A stretch of DNA of 64,000 nt, from positions 124,001-188,000 of the forward strand of contig NZ_OY762268.1 of the NCBI RefSeq assembly GCF_963665245.1, written 5' to 3'. The DNA comes from an uncultured Paludibaculum sp. (GTDB lineage Bacteria; Acidobacteriota; Terriglobia; Bryobacterales; Bryobacteraceae). Shown here piece by piece: positions 1 through 10,400 of the stretch. The notes under the pieces were generated by a model, which made no database searches, had not been told where the DNA came from, and saw nothing but the letters and a program-made list of their open reading frames with translations. A program made the position numbers and the translations under genes. Position 1 is the first letter of the stretch, and each line of letters starts with the position of its first letter.

Positions 1-651
1 CTCGATATGGCCCGGTGGATGTACAGGACCGACGTCAAGATGGAGAGTGCCCAGCGCCCGGAGAACGTCACGGTCTCCGGTGGCCAGTTGGTGATCCACC
101 TGCGCAAGGAAGAGCATGGGGGGAAGCACTACACCGGCGGCGGCGTAATCAGCCGGGAGAAGTCGCGCTACGGCTACTACGAGGCGCGTGTGAAGATGCA
201 CGGTGCCTCCGGCTGGCACCAGTCGGTATGGGCGATGGCCGGTGGAGACGGGTCCACCACCTACCCGCCGGAGATGCGGACCGAGATCGATGGAATGGAG
301 TTCGATTCCGATGTCCCGTGGAAAGCGCATATGGGCCTGATCAAGTGGAAAGGCCCGAAGTCGAGCACCAGTCTGACATGCTCACCAGGCGTTTACCGTG
401 GCGCCCTCGGGTTTGACGCCTCAGCAGGCTTCCACAACTATGGCTTTGAGTGGACGCCGAAGGAGGTCCGCTACTATCTCGATGGCGACCTGCGGTGCGC
501 GCTGCCTTACCCACCGTCGGACGGCGAACACGACTTGGTCAACTTCTGGCTCACTGCCATTGCCGTCGAGAAGCTTTCCGGAAAAGTGGACGACTCGAAG
601 ATGCCGGGCCAAATGGTCATTGACCGCGCCTCGTTTTATACAAAGGAATAG
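1..651 (+). CDS. Glycoside hydrolase family 16-like protein, 5' end outside window
   Basis: Laminarinase/agarase-clan beta-jelly-roll hydrolase. The frame is open to the first base, so the true start lies upstream. The motif EIDGME (E93, D95, E98 counted from the first internal Met at 7) matches the GH16 catalytic ExDxxE: first Glu nucleophile, second Glu acid/base. It is preceded by the family's YGYYEARVKM strand and followed by a WTPKEVRYYLDG segment, both typical of GH16. The stop (TAG 649-651) is 4 nt before the next start, and the Shine-Dalgarno of the GH31 gene (AAGGA, about 644-648) lies inside this gene's end, so the two are co-transcribed. It probably cleaves an exopolysaccharide or plant/algal beta-glucan outside the cytoplasm; the substrate cannot be told from the sequence. 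Confidence 0.85.
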   Translation, partial: LDMARWMYRTDVKMESAQRPENVTVSGGQLVIHLRKEEHGGKHYTGGGVISREKSRYGYYEARVKMHGASGWHQSVWAMAGGDGSTTYPPEMRTEIDGMEFDSDVPWKAHMGLIKWKGPKSSTSLTCSPGVYRGALGFDASAGFHNYGFEWTPKEVRYYLDGDLRCALPYPPSDGEHDLVNFWLTAIAVEKLSGKVDDSKMPGQMVIDRASFYTKE

Positions 652-655
652 TTGG

Positions 656-2779
656 ATGACACTGCTGCTCTCATTGCTGATTCTGACGGCTGGCGATACG
701 AAGCTGACGGTTACTCCGGACCCTGTACGGTTCAGTCTTGAGCGCGGCGGATCGACGATTGCGGCGGCGCACGCGGTGAGCGGACTCCTGCTGGGGGATC
801 CCGATAAGCCGGAACCGGTGACGGTCACCGGCGAGTCCTTCAACCCACAGGGCCACCGCGTGCTGGCTGTACGGACGGCTTCGGGGCTCACCGCCACTGT
901 CACCATCACGCTGACGCCGAACCAGGCGGATCTGGTTGTGCGGCCCACCGTGCCGGGGGCGGTGCTGTTGCGTTTCGCTCCCATGAGTCCGGGCTTCGGG
1001 CTGGCCGATCACGCCGTCACCCACCGCCCCTCGTTCGATACCGACATCACCGGATACAGCAACGACCGCTTTCTGTCCGGCCAGGGGCTGACGCGCCTGA
1101 TCTCCAACTTCGCGTTCTACCCGAAACAGAACTTTGCCTTTCTGGTTTGGGACCCTGGCATCAAGATCGTCCGCAGCACGGCGGAGGAATGCCTGCAAGG
1201 CTCGCGGCGCGTGGAGTCGGAAGTTCGGTTCTCGCTGTTCACCGGCACGCCGGCCGAAATCTACAGGCAGTTTCTGGAGTCGCGGAACCTCTATGGCTAC
1301 CCGGTGCTGAAGCCAAAATACGAGTTCTTCGGCGTGGGCTGGGAGGCGTTTGGCGCGCTCGCCTGGGATACGAACTACAAGACTGTCGCCGAAAACGTGA
1401 ACCAGTATCTGTCGCTCGGCTTCCCGCTGAAGTGGATGGTGGTGGGTTCGGGCTTCTGGCCGCGCGAGGACAAGCGATTTCACGAGACCACCAGTTTCGG
1501 AATGTACGACAAGAGCCTGTACCCGGATCCGCGCGCCTTCATCGACCAGTTCCACGCCAAAGGGCTGAAGTTCTTCCAGGGACTGCGTACGACGTTCATC
1601 GTGGATGGACCCTTCAGTGAGGAGGGTGTCCGAAACGGCTACTTCATTGAGGAGAACGGCAAACCCAAGGTGTTTCAGTTCGGCTGGCCCAAGAGTCCGA
1701 CGTATTTCCTGGACTGGCGTAAGCCGCAGGCCGTGGCCTGGTTCGCGGACCTCACTCGCAAGTGGACCGCCTATGGCGTCGACGGGTACAAGGAAGACGT
1801 TTTCGGATATGGGAAGTACACACTCGGCGATGACAAGCTGGATCCGATCAACGAGGCACTGATGCGCGAAGGCGTCTATGTGATGCTGCGCAATGCGTAC
1901 CTGGCCTCGCCGGGCGATCTGCATCGCCTGAACGACTTCAACTTCAATCAGAACCAGGACCGCGGCCCCGTCAACGCGTTAGCGTACGGGTATTCGGGTT
2001 TCCCTCTGGTCTATCCCGACATTGTCGGCGGCACCTTTGGTGAAGGGCATTTCGATCTCAAGGTGACTCTGCGGATGCGTCAATATATGAAGCGCAACGC
2101 CATGTGGGCTGCCTTGCACCCGTCAATGAGCATGGGGCAGGGGCCGTGGACCTTTGGCGATCCCGAGGTCGTGAAGGTCATGCTGCACGCCGCGCAACTG
2201 CACGACCGTCTGCAGCCCTACTTCTACTCGCAGGCGGTGCATTCGTACCTCGACGGATACCCCTGGTCGTTCACTCCTCTGCCCGTCGCGTTCCCGAAAG
2301 ATCCCCAGGTCTACGGGCGCGAGAACGATCGTGTGCGTGGTTACGAGTGGCTGATCGGCGACTCGCTGCTGGCGACGCCGTTGTACGGCGACGACTACGA
2401 GACAGCGGTAAGCCGGGACATCTACTTGCCCGCCGGCGTCTGGATGGAGTACGACTCGGGGCGGCGACATCAAGGCCCCGCACTTCTGAAGAATTACGCG
2501 CTGCCCGTGGGGCAGACGCCGCTCTTTGTCGGCGGCACGGGCATCGTGGTGGAGAAGAAAGGCAACGATCTGGTGGCGCGCGTCTACCCGGTCACCGACC
2601 GGGCCGAGTCACGCTTCATTCACCCGGACGGCATCGCGGTCTCGACACTGCGCGTTCACGTCGCCGATTGGAAGAAGGTATCCGTGCGGTGCTCCTCCGG
2701 CCGGGCCTGCGCCGGCACGTGGCAGCGGCACGCCTTTGAGTTCACGATCCGGTCCGGGGAGGACTATGAAATCCAATGA
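656..2779 (+). CDS. Glycoside hydrolase family 31 (alpha-glycosidase/alpha-xylosidase type)
   Basis: 707 residues. I chose ATG 656 because it follows an AAGGA box and gives a short hydrophobic leader (MTLLLSLLILTAG), so the enzyme is probably exported; the open frame further upstream overlaps the GH16 gene. An N-terminal beta-sandwich is followed by a TIM barrel. The GH31 nucleophile region is YGVDGYKEDVFGYG with D381 as nucleophile, and D435 in the NQDRGPVNA segment fits the acid/base. A PDIVGG motif closes the barrel as in other GH31 enzymes, and a C-terminal beta domain follows. It overlaps the downstream transporter by 14 nt. With GH16 and the MFS permease it forms a saccharide breakdown and uptake unit. 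The family is clear; whether glucose or xylose is released is not. Confidence 0.9.
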   Translation: MTLLLSLLILTAGDTKLTVTPDPVRFSLERGGSTIAAAHAVSGLLLGDPDKPEPVTVTGESFNPQGHRVLAVRTASGLTATVTITLTPNQADLVVRPTVPGAVLLRFAPMSPGFGLADHAVTHRPSFDTDITGYSNDRFLSGQGLTRLISNFAFYPKQNFAFLVWDPGIKIVRSTAEECLQGSRRVESEVRFSLFTGTPAEIYRQFLESRNLYGYPVLKPKYEFFGVGWEAFGALAWDTNYKTVAENVNQYLSLGFPLKWMVVGSGFWPREDKRFHETTSFGMYDKSLYPDPRAFIDQFHAKGLKFFQGLRTTFIVDGPFSEEGVRNGYFIEENGKPKVFQFGWPKSPTYFLDWRKPQAVAWFADLTRKWTAYGVDGYKEDVFGYGKYTLGDDKLDPINEALMREGVYVMLRNAYLASPGDLHRLNDFNFNQNQDRGPVNALAYGYSGFPLVYPDIVGGTFGEGHFDLKVTLRMRQYMKRNAMWAALHPSMSMGQGPWTFGDPEVVKVMLHAAQLHDRLQPYFYSQAVHSYLDGYPWSFTPLPVAFPKDPQVYGRENDRVRGYEWLIGDSLLATPLYGDDYETAVSRDIYLPAGVWMEYDSGRRHQGPALLKNYALPVGQTPLFVGGTGIVVEKKGNDLVARVYPVTDRAESRFIHPDGIAVSTLRVHVADWKKVSVRCSSGRACAGTWQRHAFEFTIRSGEDYEIQ

Positions 2780-4082
2780 TGTTCAAGTCGCTCCGGAACC
2801 AGCGCGCAACGCGCTCACCACGGTAAAGAAGTGGCCCAATCTGCGTTGGTGGATCACCGCGCTGCTCTTCTTTTCGACGGTGATCAACTACATGGACCGG
2901 CAGAACCTGTCGATCCTCGCGCGCACCATCCAGGATGACCTCCACATCACCGACATTCAGTACGGCTATGTGGTCCAGTGCTTCCTGCTCGCCTATACGG
3001 TCTCCTATCTGTTCGCCGGCCGGCTGACCGACAAACTGGGAACACGCGCCTCCATGGCGTGTTTTATCGTCTGGTGGTCGCTGTCCGACATGCTCACGTC
3101 GTTCAGCCGCAGCGTCGTGTCGCTTGGGTTCTTCCGCTTCCTGCTGGGCATGGGGGAGCCAGGCAACTACACCTCGGCGCCCAAGGCCGTTTCCGAATGG
3201 TTTCCGCCGCGTGAGCGTGGCCTGGTGATTGGCATCTACACCGCCGGTGCTACACTCGGCGCCACTATTGCTCCGCCGGTCATCGCCTACCTCTCCGCGC
3301 ATTTTCACTGGCGGTCCGTCTTTCTGTTTACTGGCTCGCTGGGCCTGCTGTGGGTGATCCCGTGGCTGTGGCTGTATCGGAAGCCCGAAGAGCATCCCCG
3401 ATTGAGCGACGAGGAGCGGCGCCTCATTACCGGCGACGCCGGCTCAGTGGAGTTTGACGCCATGCCGGCCGAAGGTCTCTGGCGCCACATTCTCAGGCGC
3501 AAGGAGACGTGGCTGTTGATGGTCAGCCGCATGATCACCGATCCCGTGTGGTACTTCTACCTCTTCTGGTTCCCCAAGTACCTCACCGACGCACGCCACC
3601 TGACGTTGGCCGAAGTTGGACGCATCGCCTGGCTGGTTTACCTGGCGGCCGACATCGGCTGTATTGCGGGCGGCTACCTTTCGGGCCTGCTCATCAAACG
3701 GGGCATGGCCCCGGCGCGCAGCCGGATCTGGGTGATGGCGGGCGCGGCGTTTCTGCTGCCCTTGAGCCCGCTCATCAACTCCGCGTCGTCGCCCTTGATG
3801 GCTGTCGGCATCGCCGCGATTGCCGCGTTTGCTCACCTCGCCTGGCAAATCTCGATTGGTGCGCTCATCGTCGACATCTATCCAAAGCCGGTGGTGGGCA
3901 CCGTATTCGGGCTGGTGGCCGCGGGATCAGGCCTCGGAGGCATGCTGTCTACCAACCTGGTGGGCCGCGCCGTCACTTACTGGTCCTATTCACCAGTGTT
4001 CATCGTCATGGGCGTGCTGCACCCTCTTGCCTTCCTGCTGGTGCGGGGCATCCGGGCGCGGCAAGCCGCGAGACTCGCCTGA
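2766..4082 (+). CDS. MFS transporter, anion:cation symporter (hexuronate/sugar-acid) type
   Basis: 438 residues, twelve predicted membrane segments. Start ATG 2766 follows GGGGAGG and lies inside the GH31 gene (14-nt overlap), so translation is probably coupled. The first helix region contains NYMDRQNLSILA, the signature of the ExuT/GudP-like anion:cation symporter branch, and loop 2-3 has GRLTDKLGTR, the MFS A-motif. A second helix bundle begins after a cytoplasmic loop near residue 220. By family it would import a hexuronate or other organic anion with protons; next to GH16 and GH31 the likely cargo is a product of their polysaccharide. The exact substrate is unknown. Confidence 0.85.
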   Translation: MKSNDVQVAPEPARNALTTVKKWPNLRWWITALLFFSTVINYMDRQNLSILARTIQDDLHITDIQYGYVVQCFLLAYTVSYLFAGRLTDKLGTRASMACFIVWWSLSDMLTSFSRSVVSLGFFRFLLGMGEPGNYTSAPKAVSEWFPPRERGLVIGIYTAGATLGATIAPPVIAYLSAHFHWRSVFLFTGSLGLLWVIPWLWLYRKPEEHPRLSDEERRLITGDAGSVEFDAMPAEGLWRHILRRKETWLLMVSRMITDPVWYFYLFWFPKYLTDARHLTLAEVGRIAWLVYLAADIGCIAGGYLSGLLIKRGMAPARSRIWVMAGAAFLLPLSPLINSASSPLMAVGIAAIAAFAHLAWQISIGALIVDIYPKPVVGTVFGLVAAGSGLGGMLSTNLVGRAVTYWSYSPVFIVMGVLHPLAFLLVRGIRARQAARLA

Positions 4083-4200
4083 GCCTGGTGAAGTGCCTCG
4101 GTGGGTGCAATCCCGCTATCGTGGAATCATGACAGTCGGCCGGTGAGCGAGTGCCCCCTCTTGGGGCTCCGCCGAAGGCTGAGGATCGGGAAAGGACTCA

Positions 4201-4767
4201 ATGACCGCGAAGAAGATTCTCATGCTGGTGGGTGATTTTGTGGAGGATTACGAAGTGATGGTGCCATTCCAGGCGTTGCAGATCGCCGGGCACCATGTGG
4301 ACGCTGTGTGCCCCGACAAGACCGCCGGGCAGACAGTTCGCACAGCGATTCACGACTTCGAAGGGGATCAGACCTATACCGAGAAGCGCGGCCACAACTT
4401 CGCAGTCAACGCCACGTTTGCTGACATCAAAGCGGAAGACTACGACGCGTTGGTGATTCCGGGTGGCCGCGCTCCCGAGTATCTCCGCTTGAACGAGAGC
4501 GTTCTCGCGATTGTCAGGCACTTCGCCGACACAAAGAAGCCTATCGCGTCGATCTGCCACGGTGCGCAGATCCTGGCCGCGGCCGGCGTGGTTCGCAATA
4601 GGAAGGTCAACGCGTATCCGGCCTGCGCTCCAGAGATCACCTCGGGTGGTGGTGAGTATGTCAGCTTGCCTTTCGAGGGCGCCATTACCGACGGAAACCT
4701 GGTGACCGGGCCTGCGTGGACCGCGCACGTGGAGTGGCTGAAGCAGTTCCTGGCTGTGCTGGGCTAA
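4201..4767 (+). CDS. DJ-1/PfpI family protein (class I glutamine amidotransferase-like)
   Basis: 188 residues, the normal length for bacterial PfpI/DJ-1 proteins. The nucleophile elbow is SICHGAQ with Cys119 and His120, and the partner acidic residue is Glu15 in GDFVEDYE. These are the residues used by Pfp proteases and DJ-1 type glyoxalase/deglycase enzymes. It starts at ATG after a GGAAAGGA box. It stands alone on the plus strand, 118 bp after the MFS gene, and converges on the kinase gene with a 14-bp gap. Family members act in protein or metabolite repair and carbonyl stress; which activity this one has is not decidable here. Confidence 0.9.
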   Translation: MTAKKILMLVGDFVEDYEVMVPFQALQIAGHHVDAVCPDKTAGQTVRTAIHDFEGDQTYTEKRGHNFAVNATFADIKAEDYDALVIPGGRAPEYLRLNESVLAIVRHFADTKKPIASICHGAQILAAAGVVRNRKVNAYPACAPEITSGGGEYVSLPFEGAITDGNLVTGPAWTAHVEWLKQFLAVLG

Positions 4768-4781
4768 GCCGCCGCAGGCAG

Positions 4782-6599
4782 TCAGGAGAGGTTGGCTAAG
4801 CCGGCCTGGCGCAACAGGGCGGGGAAGCGAGGATCGCCGCGCAGAGCATCGAAGCGTGGATCCACCTTCATGCCCAGCACCAACGTCTGCCGCTGGGCGA
4901 TGGCTTCTTCCAGGAGCTCGAACGCGAGGTCGGTCCGGCCCATTTCGGCGGCGGCAAACAGCATGCTTGGGTTGTGGCGTTCCGTCGCTAAAAGCTGCTG
5001 CCACTGCTCCGGCGTTGTGTCGCGGCCGTGAATCCAGGCGAGTTCGATCGCCAGTCCCTGGTTACTCAGGTTGGCCCGTTTCATCTCACTCTCCGCCTCG
5101 TGTGTCTGGCCCAAGAACCGGTAGCAGAGCGCGAGGTAGTAGTGCGCCAGGGAGAAGGATGGGTCGCGGTCGAGGACGCCTCGCAGCAGATCGCGCGCGA
5201 CATCGAACCGGTGGGCATAGTACGGCACGCGGGCTTCCACAAATCCGAGAATCGGCGATGCGGGATCCAGCAGTCTGGCCCGCTTCATGAGGAACCCCGC
5301 TTCGCCCAGGCGACCCAGGCGCATCAGCATGCACGCGTACCCCTGCATGGCACGAACGCATCTCGGGTCTAGCTTCAGGGCCTGTTGAAATTCCGCCTCG
5401 GCATAGGCCCACTTGAGATCGGAAGCGAAGAGCACGCTGCCCAGTACGGTATGGGCCAGCGGCGACCGGTCGTTCAGTTCGATGGCCCGGCGCGCCTCGA
5501 CCTTAGCCTGGCGAAAGGTCTCATGGGGATTCCCGCCCTCCAGTTCTCCCGCGAAATAGAGCGCGTCGGCCAGGCCAGCGTGCGCCATGGAGGACTGCGG
5601 ATCCTTCTGGACTGACAGCCGAAACCACGCCTCGGCCTTGTGTAGTTCCGGCATCGAGAGCTTATTCCATAAGTGCCGCGCCACCAGGTAGTCGCGCTCC
5701 GATGGACTGGGCATCGGCTCGCTGCCTGGCAGATGCTGCCAGAGTGCCGGCAGCAGCGCGAGCGTCACAGCCACGGCGGCGGCCTTCCACTGGAGTCTGG
5801 GCGGTGGCATGGCGATGGTCAGCGGGCGGCCCTCCAGATACGCGGCAACATCCTGGGCCAGCTCGCGCGCCGTCTGGTAGCGGGCGTCCGGCTGCTCCGC
5901 CATCGCGTGCCGGATGATAGCGCTGAGGCCGGAATCACCGGGGCCGGCCAGTTCCGACAGAATCGCGCCCAGGGAGTAGACGTCCGATGCGAGCGTGATG
6001 GGGCCGCCCCGCAGTTGCTCGATACTGGCGTACTGCGGGGTGAGTGGCCGGAACCCTGTGACGGTGAGGCCTTCCTCGCCCGGGGCCATCATCTTGGCGA
6101 TTCCGAAGTCGAGGAGCTTAGGACGGCCCCCGGCGTTCACGAGAATGTTGCCGGGCTTCAGGTCACTATGAACGATCGCCCGATCGTGGGCCGCGGCTAC
6201 AACCAGACAGACGTCGTGGAACAGGCGCACGCGCTGCCAGTCGTCCAGCCCGCGGGCCTTGCAATAGTCAAGGATGGAGCGGCCCTCGACGTACTCCATG
6301 ACGAGGTACGGGGTTCCGTCGGGCGTCTCTCCGGCGCCCAACAGCTTGGCAACGTCGGGGTGGCTCAGTTGCTCCAGGATCCTGCGTTCGCGGCCAAAGC
6401 GGGCGAGATTCGCGGGTGTCGCGATATCACCGCGCAGCAGCTTGATGGCGATGAGAGAGTCCGATCCCTCCTGCGCGGCCGCGTACACAACGCCCATGCC
6501 GCCACGCCCCAGCAGCGCCAGCAACTGGTAGCCCGGCACATGTGGATGCCTTCCACGGGAGTCTATAAGCAGCGACTCGATGCTCACTGGTGACGCCAT
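4782..6599 (-). CDS. Membrane Ser/Thr protein kinase with C-terminal TPR domain
   Basis: 605 residues. PknB-type kinase domain about residues 24-260: glycine loop GRGGMG 31-36, ATP lysine K53, catalytic loop HSDLKPGN 144-151 (D146; the usual HRD arginine is Ser, so a non-RD kinase), DFG 164-166, and an activation segment ending TPQYASIEQ. One membrane segment, about 271-288, is followed by four or more TPR-like helical repeats to the C-terminus, probably outside the membrane as a sensing or docking domain. It overlaps the ECF sigma gene upstream by 16 nt (same strand), so both are made together. In Acidobacteriota and Planctomycetes such kinases are thought to control the paired sigma factor; here that is inference. 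Confidence 0.92.
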   Translation of the reverse strand: MASPVSIESLLIDSRGRHPHVPGYQLLALLGRGGMGVVYAAAQEGSDSLIAIKLLRGDIATPANLARFGRERRILEQLSHPDVAKLLGAGETPDGTPYLVMEYVEGRSILDYCKARGLDDWQRVRLFHDVCLVVAAAHDRAIVHSDLKPGNILVNAGGRPKLLDFGIAKMMAPGEEGLTVTGFRPLTPQYASIEQLRGGPITLASDVYSLGAILSELAGPGDSGLSAIIRHAMAEQPDARYQTARELAQDVAAYLEGRPLTIAMPPPRLQWKAAAVAVTLALLPALWQHLPGSEPMPSPSERDYLVARHLWNKLSMPELHKAEAWFRLSVQKDPQSSMAHAGLADALYFAGELEGGNPHETFRQAKVEARRAIELNDRSPLAHTVLGSVLFASDLKWAYAEAEFQQALKLDPRCVRAMQGYACMLMRLGRLGEAGFLMKRARLLDPASPILGFVEARVPYYAHRFDVARDLLRGVLDRDPSFSLAHYYLALCYRFLGQTHEAESEMKRANLSNQGLAIELAWIHGRDTTPEQWQQLLATERHNPSMLFAAAEMGRTDLAFELLEEAIAQRQTLVLGMKVDPRFDALRGDPRFPALLRQAGLANLS

Positions 6600-7165
6600 G
6601 CCCCATCCTTCCCAAAGACTGCTTCCTCCAACCAGGTTCGGCCCAACTGCAACTCCCGCTCCACGGTCCGGACGGAGAGGTTCGTCAGACCAGCGATCTC
6701 GGGCACCGTCGATCCGAAGCGGTACCGCATTTCGACGACAAGATGCCGCCTTGGCTCCACGCGGCGCAGCCGTTCCAGAGCTTCCTCTAGCGCATCTTCG
6801 ACGTGTGTTCGCCCTGCTGGCATAACCGATCCCTCGTCGAGCCGGGTGGAGCGGCTTCCGCCGCCACGTTTCGCCGCGCCTCGCCTGCGTGCGTACTGGA
6901 TCAGGATCTGCCGCATGACGCGCGTGGCGATGCCCAGAAAGTGAGTGCGGGCCTCGCAGCGCACGGGGTGTCCCGCCGACAGTTGCAGGAAGGCCTCATG
7001 AACCAGTGCGGTTGACTGTAGCGTGTGATTGCGAGCCTCCCGGCACAGGCAGTTCGATGCCGCGCGCCGCAGTTGTGGGTACAGCTCCGAAACCACATGT
7101 GATAGAGCCCGAGGGTCGCCCCGCCACCAGTCCTCCAGCGAGTTCGTGATGGTGGTCGCGCTCAT
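6584..7165 (-). CDS. ECF RNA polymerase sigma factor (TIGR02999-like)
   Basis: 193 residues with the layout of the acidobacterial/planctomycete sigma-70 ECF group. Region 2 carries ALVHEAFLQL and THFLGIATRVMRQILIQYARRR (promoter melting and core binding), and region 4 carries VEMRYRFGSTVPEIAGLTNL plus SVRTVERELQLGRTWL (helix-turn-helix for the -35 element). There is no anti-sigma gene. The partner is the downstream Ser/Thr kinase, whose start overlaps this gene's end, which suggests phosphorylation rather than anti-sigma release as the switch. A 246-bp spacer separates it from the divergent M4 protease, a possible target, though no matching promoter pair could be fixed by eye. Confidence 0.9.
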   Translation of the reverse strand: MSATTITNSLEDWWRGDPRALSHVVSELYPQLRRAASNCLCREARNHTLQSTALVHEAFLQLSAGHPVRCEARTHFLGIATRVMRQILIQYARRRGAAKRGGGSRSTRLDEGSVMPAGRTHVEDALEEALERLRRVEPRRHLVVEMRYRFGSTVPEIAGLTNLSVRTVERELQLGRTWLEEAVFGKDGAWRHQ

Positions 7166-7411
7166 CTCCTGGTCTACCTGAACTGTAGTGAGCCGACATG
7201 GGCAGACGTTTCAGCCGCGAAGGCAGGTTCACGAGATTCTCCACTCAATCACGAATTTTGGCGGACCGAACCGCGTTTCCGCACAGATCGAGTTGTGTGA
7301 GGAGTTCGGGGCCCGAGCGCCCAAGGCGCAAATCCGATGATCGCAACACAAACCAATGCCTCGCGCTTGGTTTCGGCCGTTAACCCAATGGCGTGGAAGG
7401 AGGAACACCCC

Positions 7412-10400
7412 ATGATACGAACCCACAAATTATCCACGGCCTGTGCGCTGCTTTGCAGTGCCCTGGCGCCGTTCTCATCCGCTTTGCAGATCATCACAGC
7501 TCCGGACCGTACGCGGCTTCTACAGGAGCGTCCCCAGAGGATTCAGGCTGCCAAGAATGTCTTGAACGCACAGCGGACACTGCTGGGGCTAACCAGCGAT
7601 GACACGTTCGAGCCCACGGCCTCCAGCTACGACGACCTGGGCCGGCTTCACGTCCGCTTTACCCGCTTCTACAAGGGCGTGCGCGTGATGGGCGGTGATC
7701 TCAAGGTGGGCGTCGCTCCCGAAGGCTCCGGTGGCCGTGTGGACACCCGGCCGGCGCCCACGGCGGCCATGCCGTCCGTTCAGCCCGCGATCTCGCAGAA
7801 GGAGATGGGCCGGATCCTCGCTAGCGAACTGCGTGCCGGCGACTCGGAACTGGAGATTGTGTCGGAGCTGGTTCTGGACGATTCCGGCAAACAGCCCGTG
7901 CTGGCGTGGTTGGCCCGGGTCGATGGAGATCGTTTCCAGCCCACCAACTACCTGGTGGACGCCCGTTCGGGCGCCGTCCTCGAATCGTGGCCCGCGATAA
8001 CAGAGGCGCTCAACCCCGAACAGACTACGGCCCAGACCACGCGCTATGACGAGATCGATATCGATCACGTTCGCAATACGGTGGCCGACCGTTATGAACT
8101 GCAGGACGCCACGCGCGGTTTTACCCGTGTTTACGATATGCAGGACAAGAAGCCCACCTCCACGTTCAAGGGCGCCCTCTACGTGCAGGATCCAGCCGAC
8201 CCCAGCCCCACCACATGGGGCGACGGCCAGGACTGGACGTTCGGCGACAGCACCTCTGGCCCGCGCGGTCAGACAGCCGCCGTCGAGGCCTACTACAACG
8301 GCCGCCTTACGTGGGACCTCTACAAGAACGTCTTTGGCCGCGACGGTCTGGACGATGCAGGCAGCGCCATGAAGCTGCGAGTCCACATCCGCAAGAAGAG
8401 CGACGAGCACTACGGCGATGCCTATTGGGATGGCACCTATGCCAGCTTCGGCGACGGCACGGAATCGGACCACGCCAGCCGCACGGACACCATCACCGTG
8501 GGGCACGAGCTCGGCCACGGGCTGTGGGGGGCGGCTGTCACCTCCGACAATAAAGGGGGCGAGCGCCGTGGTCTCAACGAAGGCCACGGTGACATTCAGG
8601 GCACCATCGTGAATCACTACCGCGCCTTAGCCGGTGGCACCGGCAACACCGTGCCCAGCAGTGATCCGGGTGACGTTAGTCTCTTCTACGGCCGCGATAT
8701 CAACCCCTGGGGCTACAGCACCGGTGGCGAGATCGGTCTGCCTTACTATGTCGACGGTATGGGAGACCACGAGGAGCATATCCAGGGCACTGCCTACGCC
8801 CGCATGTTCGCCACGCTGGCCGCCGGCGCCCCGTCGGTAGAGGAGTATGAGAACGGCCCGGCGTGTGAACCCAACTCCGGCTACAAGGCCTTCGGGTGCC
8901 TGGTGTCGCCGTTGCTACCACAGGGTCTGGCGGGCATCGGCATCCACAAGGCGGCGCGCATCTGGTATCTGGCCACCACCGCCTATCTCGATGGGAAGCC
9001 CACCTTCGCCGAAACGCGCGACGCGTATCTGCAGGCGGCCGATGATCTCTACGGGCTGAACTCTCCGGAGTACAAGTCCACCATGAACGCCTGGCGTGCC
9101 ATCAACGTGGGCAGTGAAGCTACGGACACGGCCGCGCCGACCGTCGTCATCGGTGGTCCTCTACTGAACAACTACGAACAGTCTCTCGTGGTCTCCACGG
9201 TGGGCCAGGACGACATCGGCGTCGATCACATCGACTTCTTCCGCAATGCCATCCTGGAGAACTCCGTGCATGGCGGAGTCTGGCTGGGCCTGCTGGATCT
9301 CAGCAAGGTCGGCTTCGGCAACTACTCACTGAAGGCGGTGGCCTACGACCGTCTGGGCAAAACCGGCAGCGACGAGAAACCTCTGGCCTATCAGGGTGCC
9401 AATTATCTGCTGAAAAACCGCGGCTTCGAACAAGGCACGGACAGTTGGAACCTCTCCGGCGGAGTGGCGGTCAAGTCCTCGGCCTCGCACGCCTTCCTCG
9501 GCCCAGGCTACGCCGAATTCAGCACCACCGGCGACATCCGCCAGAAGTTCTCGGTCCCCAACAGCATCATCGGCCTCAAGGTGGGCTACCGCATCTCCGT
9601 CGATCCGGAGGCCGGACCGGTCGACTCATTCGAGCAACTGGATATCGAGCTCCTGCAGGGGAATGGGGTGCTGATGCAGACGCTGGACACAATCCACGCA
9701 AACCTCAACACGAGCAACAGCGTCTATCGCGACTACAAGCAGTTCAATCACTCGCTGCCGCTCGACTACGCTGGCCGCGACTACATCCTCAAGTTCCGCG
9801 CCACCACACCGCGGGTCGGCCGTTTCCGGATCGACAACGTCTACGTCGCCTACGAAGGCGTGCCTGATGCCGACCTCATCGTCGACGTCGACGAGGCCGA
9901 AGGCTCCGTCACGTTCCAGGTGAAGAACATCACCGGAATTGAGCTCTCTCAGATCAAGGAGATCCGTGTCGCCCAACCCGGCACCGAAGGCACGCGCCTG
10001 GGCACGCAACTCATGGCCGTCCTGCCCACCAGCGAGTTCAAGGTGAACACGGACTACCAGGTCGTGGCCAAAATTATCGACGTGCTCGGCAACGAGGTGG
10101 CCAACATCGGCCCCGTCCACTTCCAGGTCAAGCCGGTGAATCAGCTCATCGTCAACATGGGTTTTGAGGGAGGCAACGGCTGGTGGGACACCGGTGGCGG
10201 CGCCGAGGTCGTCCACTACAATCCCGCCTGGGGTGACGGCAATGCTGCGTTTCTCGGCGACAACTGGGCCCGTCTGGGTGGTCAGGGCATCGTGAATACG
10301 GCCACCCTGCGCCAGAATGTGGACATTCCGAAGGGCGTGTCCAATGTGAAGTTAACGTTCCGGGTCCGAGTGGACTCGGGCGAGATCATTGGAGTCGACG

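Noticed and set aside
671..1924. 417-codon minus-strand frame
   Set aside because: Antisense to the GH31 gene, whose catalytic motifs are clear.
4141..4200. Possible riboswitch in the DJ-1 gene leader
   Set aside because: Only a small CCCC/GGGG hairpin is present; no conserved aptamer core was recognised.
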